From contig NZ_CP087263.1 in the NCBI RefSeq assembly GCF_020923435.1, positions 4,173,970-4,237,969 on the forward strand: DNA of 64,000 nucleotides, written 5' to 3'. Under the pieces are notes generated by a model. It was not told the origin of the DNA and ran no database searches. It saw only the letters and a list, made by a program, of their open reading frames with translations. Shown one piece after another: positions 38,681-47,047 of the stretch. Position 1 is the stretch's first letter. Every line of letters starts with the position of its first letter. The translations under genes and the position numbers were made by a program. Source of the stretch: Brevibacillus humidisoli. GTDB lineage: Bacteria; Bacillota; Bacilli; Brevibacillales; Brevibacillaceae.

Positions 38681-40918
38681 TCACTCATGAGCAACAGCAC
38701 TTGCCGCATCGAATGCCAGTGTTTGCATAATTTGTCCTATCATATCACAAATCGTTTCTGAGACACGACTAAGCTCTCTATCCTTAGACGTCTCATCTTC
38801 GATTGACTCTGCTTGGTTCTCCTTTTTTTGTTCATCTAATTCCATCAGCAGAGCATGAAATGATATATGTTCGAGGTACATATCTTTGATCGTTTCAATT
38901 ACATCAATCTTTCTTCGAAGGGACTGTTGAAGCAACGAATTTAAATTTTTGTTGCCAGCTGATACGAAAATGTCAATAGAATCTTCAGATCTTACAACTT
39001 TGGCAACCGAATTTTCATCCCATTCATTATCTACCCAGAATTGCTCTCCCTCATAAACAAACCGTGGAGTAATATTTGGGGTTGTTACTTCCCCACCCGT
39101 TCCCCCTCCTTTTTGGGGAAGCGGAATGATTTGAACTGGGATAGATGCTGATAATGTTTTTGCTGATTTGGGTATAACCTCCAAGGTAATTTCTGCTGTG
39201 TCACCTTCCGGTAAGTTTTCATTTGCTTCGAAATATGCTGTTCCATATCCATTTTTAATTGATGTTATACCCAAGAAGTACCCGAAGTTGTTCGGGGATA
39301 CAATAGCCCTGAAAGTTTCATTCACTTTAAAATATGAAGGGTCTGCGTTAGTTCGAAAACGTAGTGTAAATCCTTTTCCAGAATAAACTTTTCTCGGGCT
39401 TGAGTTAATTATTTCAAACAAAGTTGGCGGTTCCACAACAGGTATTGGGGGTAAGGCCTCTCTTTGACGTTTCTTTTCAGGCGGTGTAACACGTGGAGAT
39501 TCACCTTTTTGCCCAACTTTGGCATGAATCTTAAAACGGTCAGCTAGTCTTTGGCGAATGTTTTCAATGGCCTTTGAATCTTCTCGTTTAAGGTATTTCT
39601 CTTTTCTTTGTTTATTTAAATGATACAGTTCTTCATCTGAAGCAAGTGCTTTTACCACCAGTGATTTTAACTCTTCAAGAATAGAAGTGTCTCTCAGAGA
39701 TTCCCGAGTACTGGGAAACAGTTGTCGTCTAGACTCATTATCCAGTTCATCACATGAAACGTGAATAATAAGATACTTATCCAGATATGGAAACTTTAGG
39801 TCGTTCTTTATTATTGTATTTGGAAGTTCGCCTTGCTTCTGCCCATTGTAAGTTATAACAATCGGCTTCGCAGCTGTAGTATATTGCGTGATACGGTTTG
39901 TTGGGTTTTCACCCTCAGACGTTAACACCCACCAATAAATTGTGACCTTACCAGTTCGAAATGCTAAAGTGGCTTTGTCATGATATTCAGTTAGTTTGTT
40001 GTGATCAAGTAGTCTGTTATTTCCTCCTACCGGACGATCCTGACCCTTTACTGCATTATTTCTTTTTTCTTCAATCGTAAAAGGAATTACTGGGTCAAAT
40101 AAATAATGATGAGCTAGGTAATAAAGAGAATTTTTAGGTGCAGTCAATACACTTTTATATTTTCCTAGATCCATTGAAACATGACGCACTAAAGTGCCAC
40201 ATTCAAATGTATCTTCGGAATCAATAATAAATTCAAGAGGGAGATTGTTTCTTTTGTCCACTAGATACTCATAAAGACCGTGCTTATCAGTTTTTATGTT
40301 GCCTGGATTAAATCGGACGATTGTAAGGGCAACCTTTTCTGGCTCAAAAATTGACCTTGTAATAATAAGTGTATAGTTTGAGTAGGATAAAGCAGTCGAC
40401 CCACCCTGTCCAAATGCTCCAGCAAGAAACAATTTTTTCAACTTTCTACTTGCGTTCAAACTTAATATAGAATACGGGATATCTTCATTCTTTATTCCAG
40501 TGCCCTTGTCTCGAATGTCGATAGTTGGCTTGTTGACATCACCAGAATCATGAAGAGTCACCTTTACTTTGCTAAGTAAATCCTGAATTTCCGGTGAATT
40601 CCAGTTCTTAATATTTGTAAGTCTACCTTCTTTAATCCCAAACCATTGCTCAGCTGCTTCTCTTGGGGAAGATACATCAGACGGTTGGCCTAATTCATAC
40701 CACTTTCTGTCCATTACACCGTCAATAGCATTTGTAATTCTCTCGACTACTCCAGCTGCAGGATCACTTCCAAGATTAATTGTTGCCAGATTATTTTCTC
40801 GGTCTCCAACAGGTCTCCAATCAATTATATAACCCAATTCCAACTGAAGTTTGCTTATAAGATTCAATACATCGCTATCAGTTTTTGCATTAAGAAAATC
40901 CTCTAAGATGGTACTCAT
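38681..40918 (-). CDS. GHKL-ATPase (MORC/MutL/Hsp90-like) protein, putative defence component
   Basis: A 745-residue protein. The N-terminal GHKL ATPase has the N box VERITNAIDGVMD (Glu59, Asn63), G1 DIRDKGTGI and G2 AGAFGQGGSTALSY, followed by an S5-like part with conserved Lys. A linker with KKRQREALPPIPVVEPPTL leads to a beta-rich Ig-like region (FTLRFRTNADPSYFKVNETFRAIV), and the end is helical (DMYLEHISFHALLMELDEQKK). GGAGG seven bases upstream selects ATG 40918 over 40942. Bacterial MORC-like ATPases are known next to restriction-modification genes, and the nearby methyltransferase fits. No nuclease motif was recognised. AT-rich codon use matches the module. Confidence 0.7.
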   Translation of the reverse strand: MSTILEDFLNAKTDSDVLNLISKLQLELGYIIDWRPVGDRENNLATINLGSDPAAGVVERITNAIDGVMDRKWYELGQPSDVSSPREAAEQWFGIKEGRLTNIKNWNSPEIQDLLSKVKVTLHDSGDVNKPTIDIRDKGTGIKNEDIPYSILSLNASRKLKKLFLAGAFGQGGSTALSYSNYTLIITRSIFEPEKVALTIVRFNPGNIKTDKHGLYEYLVDKRNNLPLEFIIDSEDTFECGTLVRHVSMDLGKYKSVLTAPKNSLYYLAHHYLFDPVIPFTIEEKRNNAVKGQDRPVGGNNRLLDHNKLTEYHDKATLAFRTGKVTIYWWVLTSEGENPTNRITQYTTAAKPIVITYNGQKQGELPNTIIKNDLKFPYLDKYLIIHVSCDELDNESRRQLFPSTRESLRDTSILEELKSLVVKALASDEELYHLNKQRKEKYLKREDSKAIENIRQRLADRFKIHAKVGQKGESPRVTPPEKKRQREALPPIPVVEPPTLFEIINSSPRKVYSGKGFTLRFRTNADPSYFKVNETFRAIVSPNNFGYFLGITSIKNGYGTAYFEANENLPEGDTAEITLEVIPKSAKTLSASIPVQIIPLPQKGGGTGGEVTTPNITPRFVYEGEQFWVDNEWDENSVAKVVRSEDSIDIFVSAGNKNLNSLLQQSLRRKIDVIETIKDMYLEHISFHALLMELDEQKKENQAESIEDETSKDRELSRVSETICDMIGQIMQTLAFDAASAVAHE

Positions 40919-40953
40919 TTGCCAACCTCCTCTTCCCCGCATTTTTTGGGTAA

Positions 40954-41337
40954 TTATTTTTGGGACTTAGCTTTCTTTTCAAGTACAACTGGTGAACTCA
41001 AATCGATAATAAGCTCATTTTCCAATACTTCATCAACAAAAAATTTGTACGTTTTTGATACATCATACTTGAATTTCAACTGAATAAATTGCACAAATTC
41101 GCGACAAGAGATACGAACATTTTTAGTCTTTTCATCTATTTTCGGTACTGAAAATCCTGAACCCTCCTCATTCTTAAGTAATTTTACGTGTACCTTTTTA
41201 GTGGTTGTATCACATCCTAACATAACACTTTCTACATCTTTAAAATACGGCAAGCAACCAGCGTTAAAACTTATACCATATGAAGCAATTGTTATTGCTG
41301 GTATTGTTTTATTTGGAGAAAACCATTGTACTGACAT
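40954..41337 (-). CDS. Unknown small protein upstream of the GHKL ATPase
   Basis: 127 residues, not recognised. It is mixed alpha/beta with a Cys-rich middle (GCLPYFKD, VMLGCDTTTKKVHVKLL) and ends in a lysine-rich tail (LEKKAKSQK). The stop is 35 bases before the ATPase start on the same strand, so it is probably its operon partner, and its order (small protein first) suggests an accessory or adaptor role. GAGGTGATGATG precedes the ATG. Confidence 0.7.
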   Translation of the reverse strand: MSVQWFSPNKTIPAITIASYGISFNAGCLPYFKDVESVMLGCDTTTKKVHVKLLKNEEGSGFSVPKIDEKTKNVRISCREFVQFIQLKFKYDVSKTYKFFVDEVLENELIIDLSSPVVLEKKAKSQK

Positions 41338-41794
41338 TTCATCATCACCTCTTAAGAAGAGGATATTATAGTATCATTTTTGTGTCAATATTGTATTTTA
41401 AATTAAGCATAATTTTTATCTTTTTGGTTGCATCATAAGCCTTATTTCTTCGTAAATCCAGAGCTTATTTCACAGTTGTTAGTACTAACGTTTTTCTAAC
41501 TCCGGAAACTCTTTTGGTAAAACGCTAGACAAGTTTTGCGCTTTTGCCTGCACTTGCCGATCTGCCAAGCCAGACAAGGGTTTTCTGCTGCTCTAGTACT
41601 GCACTCCATCCGCTCTGTTTTGCACAAGGCTGCTCTAGTTGATCCCCCATTTTTTGGAATCCCCGTTGGAGTTACCAACAAAACCGTAACAACCCAATCT
41701 TTAGACATATATTATTGATCTGATACCATCACCCGAAGGAGGTAGAAAAAACAACTCTGTTTCACTCCACCGATTTGAAAACAATTTCATAAAC
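41338..41794. other. Gene-free border between the methyltransferase module and the integrated element
   Basis: No supported gene. Short frames on both strands lack ribosome sites. It is a candidate place for the left attachment site, but no matching direct repeat was found on the right. Confidence 0.45.
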
Positions 41795-41830
41795 GTCCAC
41801 ATCTACGTTCCCGTATACATAGATGTTGAC
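41795..41830 (+). promoter_or_regulatory. Inverted repeat upstream of the RHH gene
   Basis: GTCCACATCTA (41795-41805) and TAGATGTTGAC (41820-41830) are complementary except for one base. It probably serves as operator for the RHH protein encoded 33 bases further (autoregulation, inference). Confidence 0.6.
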
Positions 41831-41863
41831 GAAACTGAAACATCAGAGTAGGAGTGAACGAAA

Positions 41864-42346
41864 ATGAATAACATGAAATCCCCTCTTGCCGGAATTGTTG
41901 CCAAAATAAACGAAAAAAGGGCGGCACAAGCACAAGAGAACCTACAAATAGGTGCTTCCACAGAGAGAGCAAACGTAGTACTTCTCAAGGATGAGGAACA
42001 AAAAATCCAGGAGGTGACAAAGCTTGGTTCGAAACCAGCAGAAAGGGAAAAGTCAAGACCGCTGAGAGTTAAGCCTCTTCAATCAAAAAAAGCTGAGGGA
42101 CCCAACGATGTAGGGAGCCCTCAGATAACAGCGTCAAAGCATTTAACTGAACAACCAATAATCCCTAAAAGACAAGCCTCTTTCGACAAACGGTACCGAA
42201 GGGTTACAACATACTTGGAAAACGGTGTCTACAGCAAGGTGCACCAGCTGTACGAGACGGGAGAGATCGATCGGATCAGCAATCTCGTCAACACGGCGGT
42301 CAAGCTGTACCTAATGAAACACTACAATTACAACAGCATGGAGTAG
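41864..42346 (+). CDS. Ribbon-helix-helix-like DNA-binding protein
   Basis: 160 residues. The N-terminal ~105 are low-complexity, rich in Lys, Glu, Gln and Pro, and probably disordered. The C-terminal ~50 (DKRYRRVTTYLENGVYSKVHQLYETGEIDRISNLVNTAVKLYLMKHYN) have the beta strand plus two helices of RHH/CopG proteins as found in plasmid copy control and partition. AGGAG is ahead of the ATG. Only the C-terminal fold assignment is supported. A ParB-like accessory role is possible. Confidence 0.7.
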   Translation: MNNMKSPLAGIVAKINEKRAAQAQENLQIGASTERANVVLLKDEEQKIQEVTKLGSKPAEREKSRPLRVKPLQSKKAEGPNDVGSPQITASKHLTEQPIIPKRQASFDKRYRRVTTYLENGVYSKVHQLYETGEIDRISNLVNTAVKLYLMKHYNYNSME

Positions 42347-42408
42347 CCTGAAATCCTTACAGTGCACCATGTACACGGACAAAAACGAATAAGTGATGCA
42401 ACTCACTA

Positions 42409-42435
42409 GCCCTACATTCCTCAGAGATGTAGGGC
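42409..42435 (+). terminator. Terminator after the RHH gene
   Basis: Perfect 9-bp stem GCCCTACAT/ATGTAGGGC with a 9-nt loop, followed by a T-containing stretch (CATTTGCTTTG). It could serve both the RHH gene and the XRE gene coming from the right. Confidence 0.75.
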
Positions 42436-42490
42436 CATTTGCTTTGTGTTCGGGAGAAGGCAAAAGGGTGGTGATGAGCAGGTAGCTAAA

Positions 42491-42841
42491 CTACTGGTAC
42501 TTTTCTTGCTCCCAGTCGAACACGGACTTCACCAGTTTCAGGGCAAAAACGCGATCTTGTTTGGAGCGCTCCGTGAGTAGATCAATCAGTTGGCGCAGTT
42601 CATCTGCTCGCGGGGAAGGGTCAATGTGCCGGAACAGATCTTCCAACGAAACACCAAGCCCTCGTGCGATCTTCTCTAGGCTCTCCACCGTGACGTTCTT
42701 TTCCCCTCGCTCCACTTGACCAACGTAGTTCGTATGTAAACCGGACAATTCGCCTAGCTGCTCTTGGCTCAGGCCCTTTTCCTTTCGGAGAAGCCGGATG
42801 CGATTTCCTAATCGTTTGACCAACTCGGTCACATAAACCAC
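42491..42841 (-). CDS. XRE-family HTH repressor
   Basis: 116 residues. An N-terminal Cro/CI-type HTH (LGNRIRLLRKEKGLSQEQLGELSGLHTNYVGQVERGEKNVTVESLEKIARGLGVSLEDLF) is followed by a helical tail. It is transcribed away from the small-gene run and from the promoter at 42897, the arrangement of a lysogeny-type repressor of a mobile element. The frame begins at 42841 without a clear ribosome site. Confidence 0.9.
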   Translation of the reverse strand: MVYVTELVKRLGNRIRLLRKEKGLSQEQLGELSGLHTNYVGQVERGEKNVTVESLEKIARGLGVSLEDLFRHIDPSPRADELRQLIDLLTERSKQDRVFALKLVKSVFDWEQEKYQ

Positions 42842-42896
42842 CTCAAGACAAGCTTAAGGGAGGGAATAGAAACCGAACACAAACTATAAATGTTAA

Positions 42897-42925
42897 TTGA
42901 CAGATAAATAACACCAAAAGATAAT
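42897..42925 (+). promoter_or_regulatory. Sigma-A promoter for the small-gene run
   Basis: TTGACA (42897-42902), 17-bp spacer, GATAAT (42920-42925), pointing to the gene at 42995. The XRE gene starts 55 bases to the left, so its product may regulate this promoter. Confidence 0.75.
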
Positions 42926-42994
42926 AAATGGTGAAGTTTTGGAATCAATAGTGTGTAATGGAAACCCCATCTAGCAAAATTGGAGGCATGAAAC

Positions 42995-43246
42995 ATGGAC
43001 GCGATTCTTTTCTACGGCATCATCATTCTACTCGCCCTCGGCTTTCTCGCTTTGGCCTGGTTCATCGTAAGGGGATGGTTGGCACTCATCGTCGACTTCC
43101 TGGCAGGGGTGCTGAAACTCTTGTGGGGCATCATAAAGGCTGCATTTTGGGTCGTAACATTGCCGTTTCGTCTCATCGGAGCAATCTTTCGCCTGTTCCG
43201 AAAAAAATCGACAGCATCAAGGGAACAAGATGTCACCTCCGTCTAG
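42995..43246 (+). CDS. Small membrane protein
   Basis: 83 residues with one or two TM helices (ILFYGIIILLALGFLALAWFIV and LWGIIKAAFWVVTLPFRLIGAIF) and a basic C-terminal tail (RLFRKKSTASREQ). No family recognised. GGAGG lies before the ATG. First gene after the element promoter. Confidence 0.75.
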   Translation: MDAILFYGIIILLALGFLALAWFIVRGWLALIVDFLAGVLKLLWGIIKAAFWVVTLPFRLIGAIFRLFRKKSTASREQDVTSV

Positions 43247-43295
43247 GTACCTCTAGGGTTAAGAGATGGAAGATTCGGGAAAGGGGGTGACAGTC

Positions 43296-43448
43296 ATGGC
43301 ACTTTGCAGCGAATGCGGAGGCAAAAAGAAAGTTCTTTGCGATTGCACCGGCGGTGTTGGCAAACACGCCGCCGATGACAATTGTTACGCGTGCGGCGGC
43401 TCAGGTGTACATACCTGCCCGGCCTGCAACGGTACAGGAAAAGAATAG
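43296..43448 (+). CDS. Small zinc-finger-like protein (DnaJ-type CxxCxGxG)
   Basis: 50 residues with four Cys pairs: CSECGGKKKVLCDCTGG, CYACGGSG and CPACNGTGKE. The spacing resembles half of the DnaJ central zinc domain. ATG 43296 follows GGGGGTGA; the frame extends to 43266 without support. Probably binds one or two zinc ions. Function unknown. Confidence 0.75.
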   Translation: MALCSECGGKKKVLCDCTGGVGKHAADDNCYACGGSGVHTCPACNGTGKE

Positions 43449-43544
43449 GGAATCTTTTGTGTAGATAAGGCATTCTGCCGCCCGTAACAGGGACGGTGGG
43501 ATGCCTTTTCACATTGTCGAGCGTGTAAAAGGAGGAGGACATAC

Positions 43545-43805
43545 ATGGATACACCGGCTGAACGGTACGAGCAGCTGGTTCTGCAGGAAGACCAGGTTGT
43601 GTTTGGCATCCAGACCTGCGAACACTGTGTCACGCTACTCCTGGACAATCTCTACCAGTCAGGGGAGCCACGAAACCAAGCGACGTACCACGAAATTCTG
43701 AACCTGATCAACGAGGTCGAACAGCGGCTTCGTAACCAGTGGCTGAACATCAAAATCCAAAAAGCATTACTCGCTCACCTGATAAAAAAGAAAGGGGACC
43801 TGTAA
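43545..43805 (+). CDS. Small unknown protein
   Basis: 86 residues, mostly helical, with a single Cys pair (TCEHC) and a C-terminal region LNLINEVEQRLRNQWLNIKIQKALLAHLIKKKGDL that may form a coiled coil. AAAGGAGGAGGA precedes the ATG, one of the strongest ribosome sites in the element. It starts one base before the next gene's coupling region. Confidence 0.7.
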   Translation: MDTPAERYEQLVLQEDQVVFGIQTCEHCVTLLLDNLYQSGEPRNQATYHEILNLINEVEQRLRNQWLNIKIQKALLAHLIKKKGDL

Positions 43806-43806
43806 C

Positions 43807-44211
43807 TTGAGAACGATCAAAACACTGGTAGATGTACGCTGCTTGCGGAAAGCACAAGCCTTTTCCGAGAGCTTCCAGAAGTACCTGGAGGAAGAGTTTC
43901 TGGAACTGAAGGAGGCGTTCGATTTCGACGGTCTGGACGAGGAGTTTGCGCTCGATCAATACGGTTTCATGGTCGTGCTGGAGAAGGGAGACAACCTACG
44001 TGACCTGTCCGTGGTGGGCTTAAGCCGAGAGGACGGAGGATTGCTCGGCAGCCTGCCGGAGTTTGTCGAGAAGGTGGAACGAAACGGTCAGTGCTGGTAC
44101 AAGCTGGTCATAATCTACACCAACGAGTACGGAATGGCTTTCTACGTTCCGTCCGAAGTCGTTGCCGACGACGAAGAATTCCTGAATTGGCTGGAGGAGG
44201 ATGTAGAATGA
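43807..44211 (+). CDS. Acidic unknown protein
   Basis: 134 residues, strongly acidic (LEEEFLELKEAFDFDGLDEEFALDQ, EVVADDEEFLNWLEEDVE), starting at TTG one base after the previous stop. No family recognised. Very acidic small proteins on mobile elements sometimes mimic DNA, but nothing here proves that. Its stop overlaps the next ATG. Confidence 0.7.
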   Translation: MRTIKTLVDVRCLRKAQAFSESFQKYLEEEFLELKEAFDFDGLDEEFALDQYGFMVVLEKGDNLRDLSVVGLSREDGGLLGSLPEFVEKVERNGQCWYKLVIIYTNEYGMAFYVPSEVVADDEEFLNWLEEDVE

Positions 44212-44552
44212 GCAAAGAAATCGATTACATGACAAGAAATGGGAGATTTTCGTCCGATAAATACGTATCAAGAGGAGTTAGCGAACGAGTGCCACTAGAC
44301 GTACAATTGGCCTTGTGGGACATCTTGGAAGAACGAAAGCGACGGGGAGACTCTCTGGATTACTTGCAGGTGTTTGAGTTGTCCGTCGTTCTGGTAAATG
44401 GTGTACCGCTCCAGAATGTACGAAACCCGCAGGAACAACCTCCACTTGATGAGGTTTTCTGCCTATACGTTGCCAAACCTATTGGCGGAATTACCATCTG
44501 GGTCATAGACTCCGATAAATATTGCACAATGCTTTTTCCAAACGAGTACTAG
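44208..44552 (+). CDS. DUF960-like protein
   Basis: 114 residues similar in pattern to DUF960, a family seen on Gram-positive phages and islands: RGVSERVPLDVQLALWDILEERKRRGDSLDYLQVFEL and ITIWVIDSDKYCTMLFPNEY. ATG overlaps the previous TGA. Function unknown. Confidence 0.75.
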   Translation: MSKEIDYMTRNGRFSSDKYVSRGVSERVPLDVQLALWDILEERKRRGDSLDYLQVFELSVVLVNGVPLQNVRNPQEQPPLDEVFCLYVAKPIGGITIWVIDSDKYCTMLFPNEY

Positions 44553-44563
44553 GCGGTGTTACC

Positions 44564-44656
44564 ATGAAATTAACAGCCATTGCGAAGATTGTCCTCCTAG
44601 TCGCCGAGGTAATTGTCATTCTAGGGAAAGAAAAGATAGGTAAAAGACAAACATAA
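44564..44656 (+). CDS. Very small membrane peptide
   Basis: 30 residues: a single hydrophobic helix (IAKIVLLVAEVIVILG) then a basic end (KEKIGKRQT). GGCGGTG lies before the ATG, 11 bases after the DUF960 stop, and a terminator follows. It may be real, but support is limited to the ribosome site and position. Confidence 0.45.
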   Translation: MKLTAIAKIVLLVAEVIVILGKEKIGKRQT

Positions 44657-44683
44657 TTTCACAACTAAACTAACACCGCAGCG

Positions 44684-44720
44684 AATTTCCCTTCTAACGC
44701 AGATGAAGGGGAATTTTTTT
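44684..44720 (+). terminator. Terminator of the small-gene run
   Basis: AATTTCCCTTC and GAAGGGGAATT arms (one G-T pair) followed by T6 or more. It closes the operon begun at 42897. Confidence 0.85.
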
Positions 44721-45029
44721 AAAAAGCTAAATATCGTTTAAGGCTGGTTTTCCGCCACAAAAAGCTCGGCACGCCGTCATAAAAAAATGAAAGTCCAAAT
44801 TAGGCGATCTCATGCCAAAATCGGCGATTTTCTGAAAAAAACACGTATTTTTTCCTTTAAAAATTGGGCTGCTGAGGAACCTTTTGGACTCGATAACGAG
44901 CCTAAAACGTTTGCGGGCGTTTTGTGCTGATGCGTTATTTTCTCCGTTTTTCACCTAGAGTCGTTTGTTGGCTGCTCTCCTCTCAATAAGTAAACTGAAA
45001 CTACTTTTCACAAGAGAGGAGAGATAAAA
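44721..45029. other. Leader of the primase gene
   Basis: No convincing gene. AT-rich with a short palindrome AAAATC/GATTTT near 44815-44829 and the ribosome-site hairpin at 44975-45023. An ncRNA is possible but unsupported. Confidence 0.45.
44975..45023 (+). promoter_or_regulatory. Hairpin that can hide the primase ribosome site
   Basis: CTCTCCTCTC (44975-44984) is a perfect complement of GAGAGGAGAG (45014-45023), which contains the ribosome site eight or nine bases before ATG 45030. Pairing would block translation of the primase, so production may depend on an opener such as coupled translation, protein or RNA (inference). Confidence 0.7.
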
Positions 45030-46826
45030 ATGGTGGGTACACAAAGACTGGAAGAAATCCAAAATCTGATCCAGGAAGCGGTCAGCGCATTTGAAGCTGG
45101 TGACATGGGGGCTCCGTTTGAGCCTCCTGTTCTGGCTGCGCTTGTAGAGGTAGCAAGTCAGGATGTTGCTGAATTCCAACGCCTGAGGGATAAACTCACC
45201 AGCGCGGGTGTCCCAAAGCGTGATTTAAACGCTGCTCTAAAAAAAGTAGCGGAAGAAGCAAGGAATACAACGTCCCAACAAGGTGGTCAACCCTTGTTCA
45301 CTCTCGAACAAATTCAGGAATTGCAGAGTAAGGGATTTATTATTGACCCTCAAAAAGGGGTTATTAACATAGATCCCCATCTCTTTGCAAAGTACGTGAT
45401 GGATAAATACCATTTGGTTTTTACCGTGGGTGAACGTTTTTATGTTTATAAAAACGGTGTCTGGAAACCACTTCGCGAAAAACAGCTACACCGTCTCTTG
45501 TATCGTGAGATTGAAGCCGTCCAAGAGGGGGCCTGGAACCCTAGCTGGGAGGGTCGCTACATGGCAATTCTACAAAGATCTGCCACATTCGTGGAAGAGT
45601 TCGACACCGACAGGGACTATATTAATTTGGCAAACGGTATGTTCAACACCAACACCTTTGTGCTGGAACCACACGATCCCAATAAGTACTCCAGCATTCA
45701 GAATCCCATTGAATACGACCCTGCGGCAGAATGTCCGAGATTTAACAGGTTTCTACACGAAATTTTTCAGGGCGATGAACAAACCATCAAGGTCGTACAA
45801 GAGATCATGGGATACTGCTGCACTTCCGAAACACGAGCCCACAAAATGTTCATTTTCGAGGGAATTGGTTCAAATGGTAAATCGGTGCTGATTGAGCTCA
45901 TTGAGCACCTTGTTGGACGCCAGAACACTTCCCACGTAGCGATGAACGAACTCAACCATCCTTTTGCCCGAGCAGAACTGGTTGGAAAAATCCTAAACGT
46001 GTCAGCTGAGAATGAATTTAATGAAAAAGGGCTGAACACGCAACAAATAAAGACCATCGTAGCTGGAGATATGATTCGGGTCGAAAATAAGTTTGAAAAA
46101 GGCTTCAGCTACAAACCAAAATGCAAGCTATTGTTTGCTCTAAATACCCTGCCGACAACCCTTGATAAATCCCACGGTTTTTACAGAAGACTGGTAATTG
46201 TCCCGTTTCGTAGGATCTTCAGGGGGGCTGAGGTAGACAAAAACCTGCTACAAAAGCTTCTCGCCGAATTGCCGGGCATCTTCAATTTTGCGATGGAAGG
46301 GCTCAAGCGATTGAGAGAACAAGATTTTGAATTTTCCACTTCTAAGGCGATTCAACAGGCTGTTTCTAACTACAAAAGTGAACAAAACCCCGTCATACCG
46401 TTCGTTGCCGATTATATCCGAGTAGGTAACTCAAGCGACAGGCTTGGTAGCAACGAGTTGTATGATGCTTTCCTTACATGGTGCAGAAGAACTGGTGAAA
46501 CAGACTTCTCATCTGCCACAGTCAGAAGACGTCAACTTTTCTACGACGCCTTCAGGACAGCACTGTTAGAAGCTGGGATTCCAGCACCAGATAGGCAAAA
46601 TTCTGGCGGTTGGCGGTACTTTCCTGGATTAGTGCTGCTGGATAAACCGGAAGATGATCTTTCGAAACTTTTTGAGGATGACGACTGTTCAGAGATTCTC
46701 CCACAAACGGAGTCACAAAAGGAACCTCAAAGAAAGGTTCCAATCAAACCACCAGCACCAAAGAAAGTGTCGACACTCAAAAAGAAAGAGACAGATGAAG
46801 TTCTTTCGGACATCCTTCTCTCCTAG
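45030..46826 (+). CDS. D5/P4-type DNA primase-helicase
   Basis: 598 residues. The N-terminal ~110 are helical. A D5_N region follows (FVEEFDTDRDYINLANGMFNTNTFVLEPHDPNKYSSIQNPIEYDP) and then a superfamily 3 helicase with Walker A FEGIGSNGKS (about residue 283), B motif VSAENEF and motif C LLFALNTLPT. The last 80 residues are Lys/Pro-rich. It would prime and unwind DNA for replication of the element. GAGAGGAGAG precedes the ATG. Confidence 0.93.
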   Translation: MVGTQRLEEIQNLIQEAVSAFEAGDMGAPFEPPVLAALVEVASQDVAEFQRLRDKLTSAGVPKRDLNAALKKVAEEARNTTSQQGGQPLFTLEQIQELQSKGFIIDPQKGVINIDPHLFAKYVMDKYHLVFTVGERFYVYKNGVWKPLREKQLHRLLYREIEAVQEGAWNPSWEGRYMAILQRSATFVEEFDTDRDYINLANGMFNTNTFVLEPHDPNKYSSIQNPIEYDPAAECPRFNRFLHEIFQGDEQTIKVVQEIMGYCCTSETRAHKMFIFEGIGSNGKSVLIELIEHLVGRQNTSHVAMNELNHPFARAELVGKILNVSAENEFNEKGLNTQQIKTIVAGDMIRVENKFEKGFSYKPKCKLLFALNTLPTTLDKSHGFYRRLVIVPFRRIFRGAEVDKNLLQKLLAELPGIFNFAMEGLKRLREQDFEFSTSKAIQQAVSNYKSEQNPVIPFVADYIRVGNSSDRLGSNELYDAFLTWCRRTGETDFSSATVRRRQLFYDAFRTALLEAGIPAPDRQNSGGWRYFPGLVLLDKPEDDLSKLFEDDDCSEILPQTESQKEPQRKVPIKPPAPKKVSTLKKKETDEVLSDILLS

Positions 46827-46924
46827 TGCACAGCTGCACTTTTGGCTCAAAGCCCAGTAAAGTCAAACTAAGCGCCTGCTCTTCGTTGTGCTCTCGTGCT
46901 GCACTGTAGTGCACTGCGCAGCAC
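46825..46924. repeat. Cluster of short palindromes after the primase gene
   Basis: AGTGCA/TGCACT (46825-46840), GTGCTGC/GCAGCAC (46896-46902, 46918-46924) and the internal AGTGCACT (46908-46915) share the core GTGCA. Repeated sites beside a replication gene suggest an origin or a binding array, not proven. Confidence 0.6.
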
Positions 46925-47047
46925 ATCACTGCAAAACCTTTGGGTCGCGGCGCTCCGCTGCTGGCAAAACCGATGTACACAGGGGCAAAGGGGCCAGCCT
47001 TGGCCCCATAAGATCCCTTGTAAAAAATTTTCCATCTGGAGGGAACC

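Noticed and set aside
44727-44954. 75-residue minus-strand frame ahead of the primase
   Set aside because: No ribosome site or protein pattern; the region looks like an untranslated leader.
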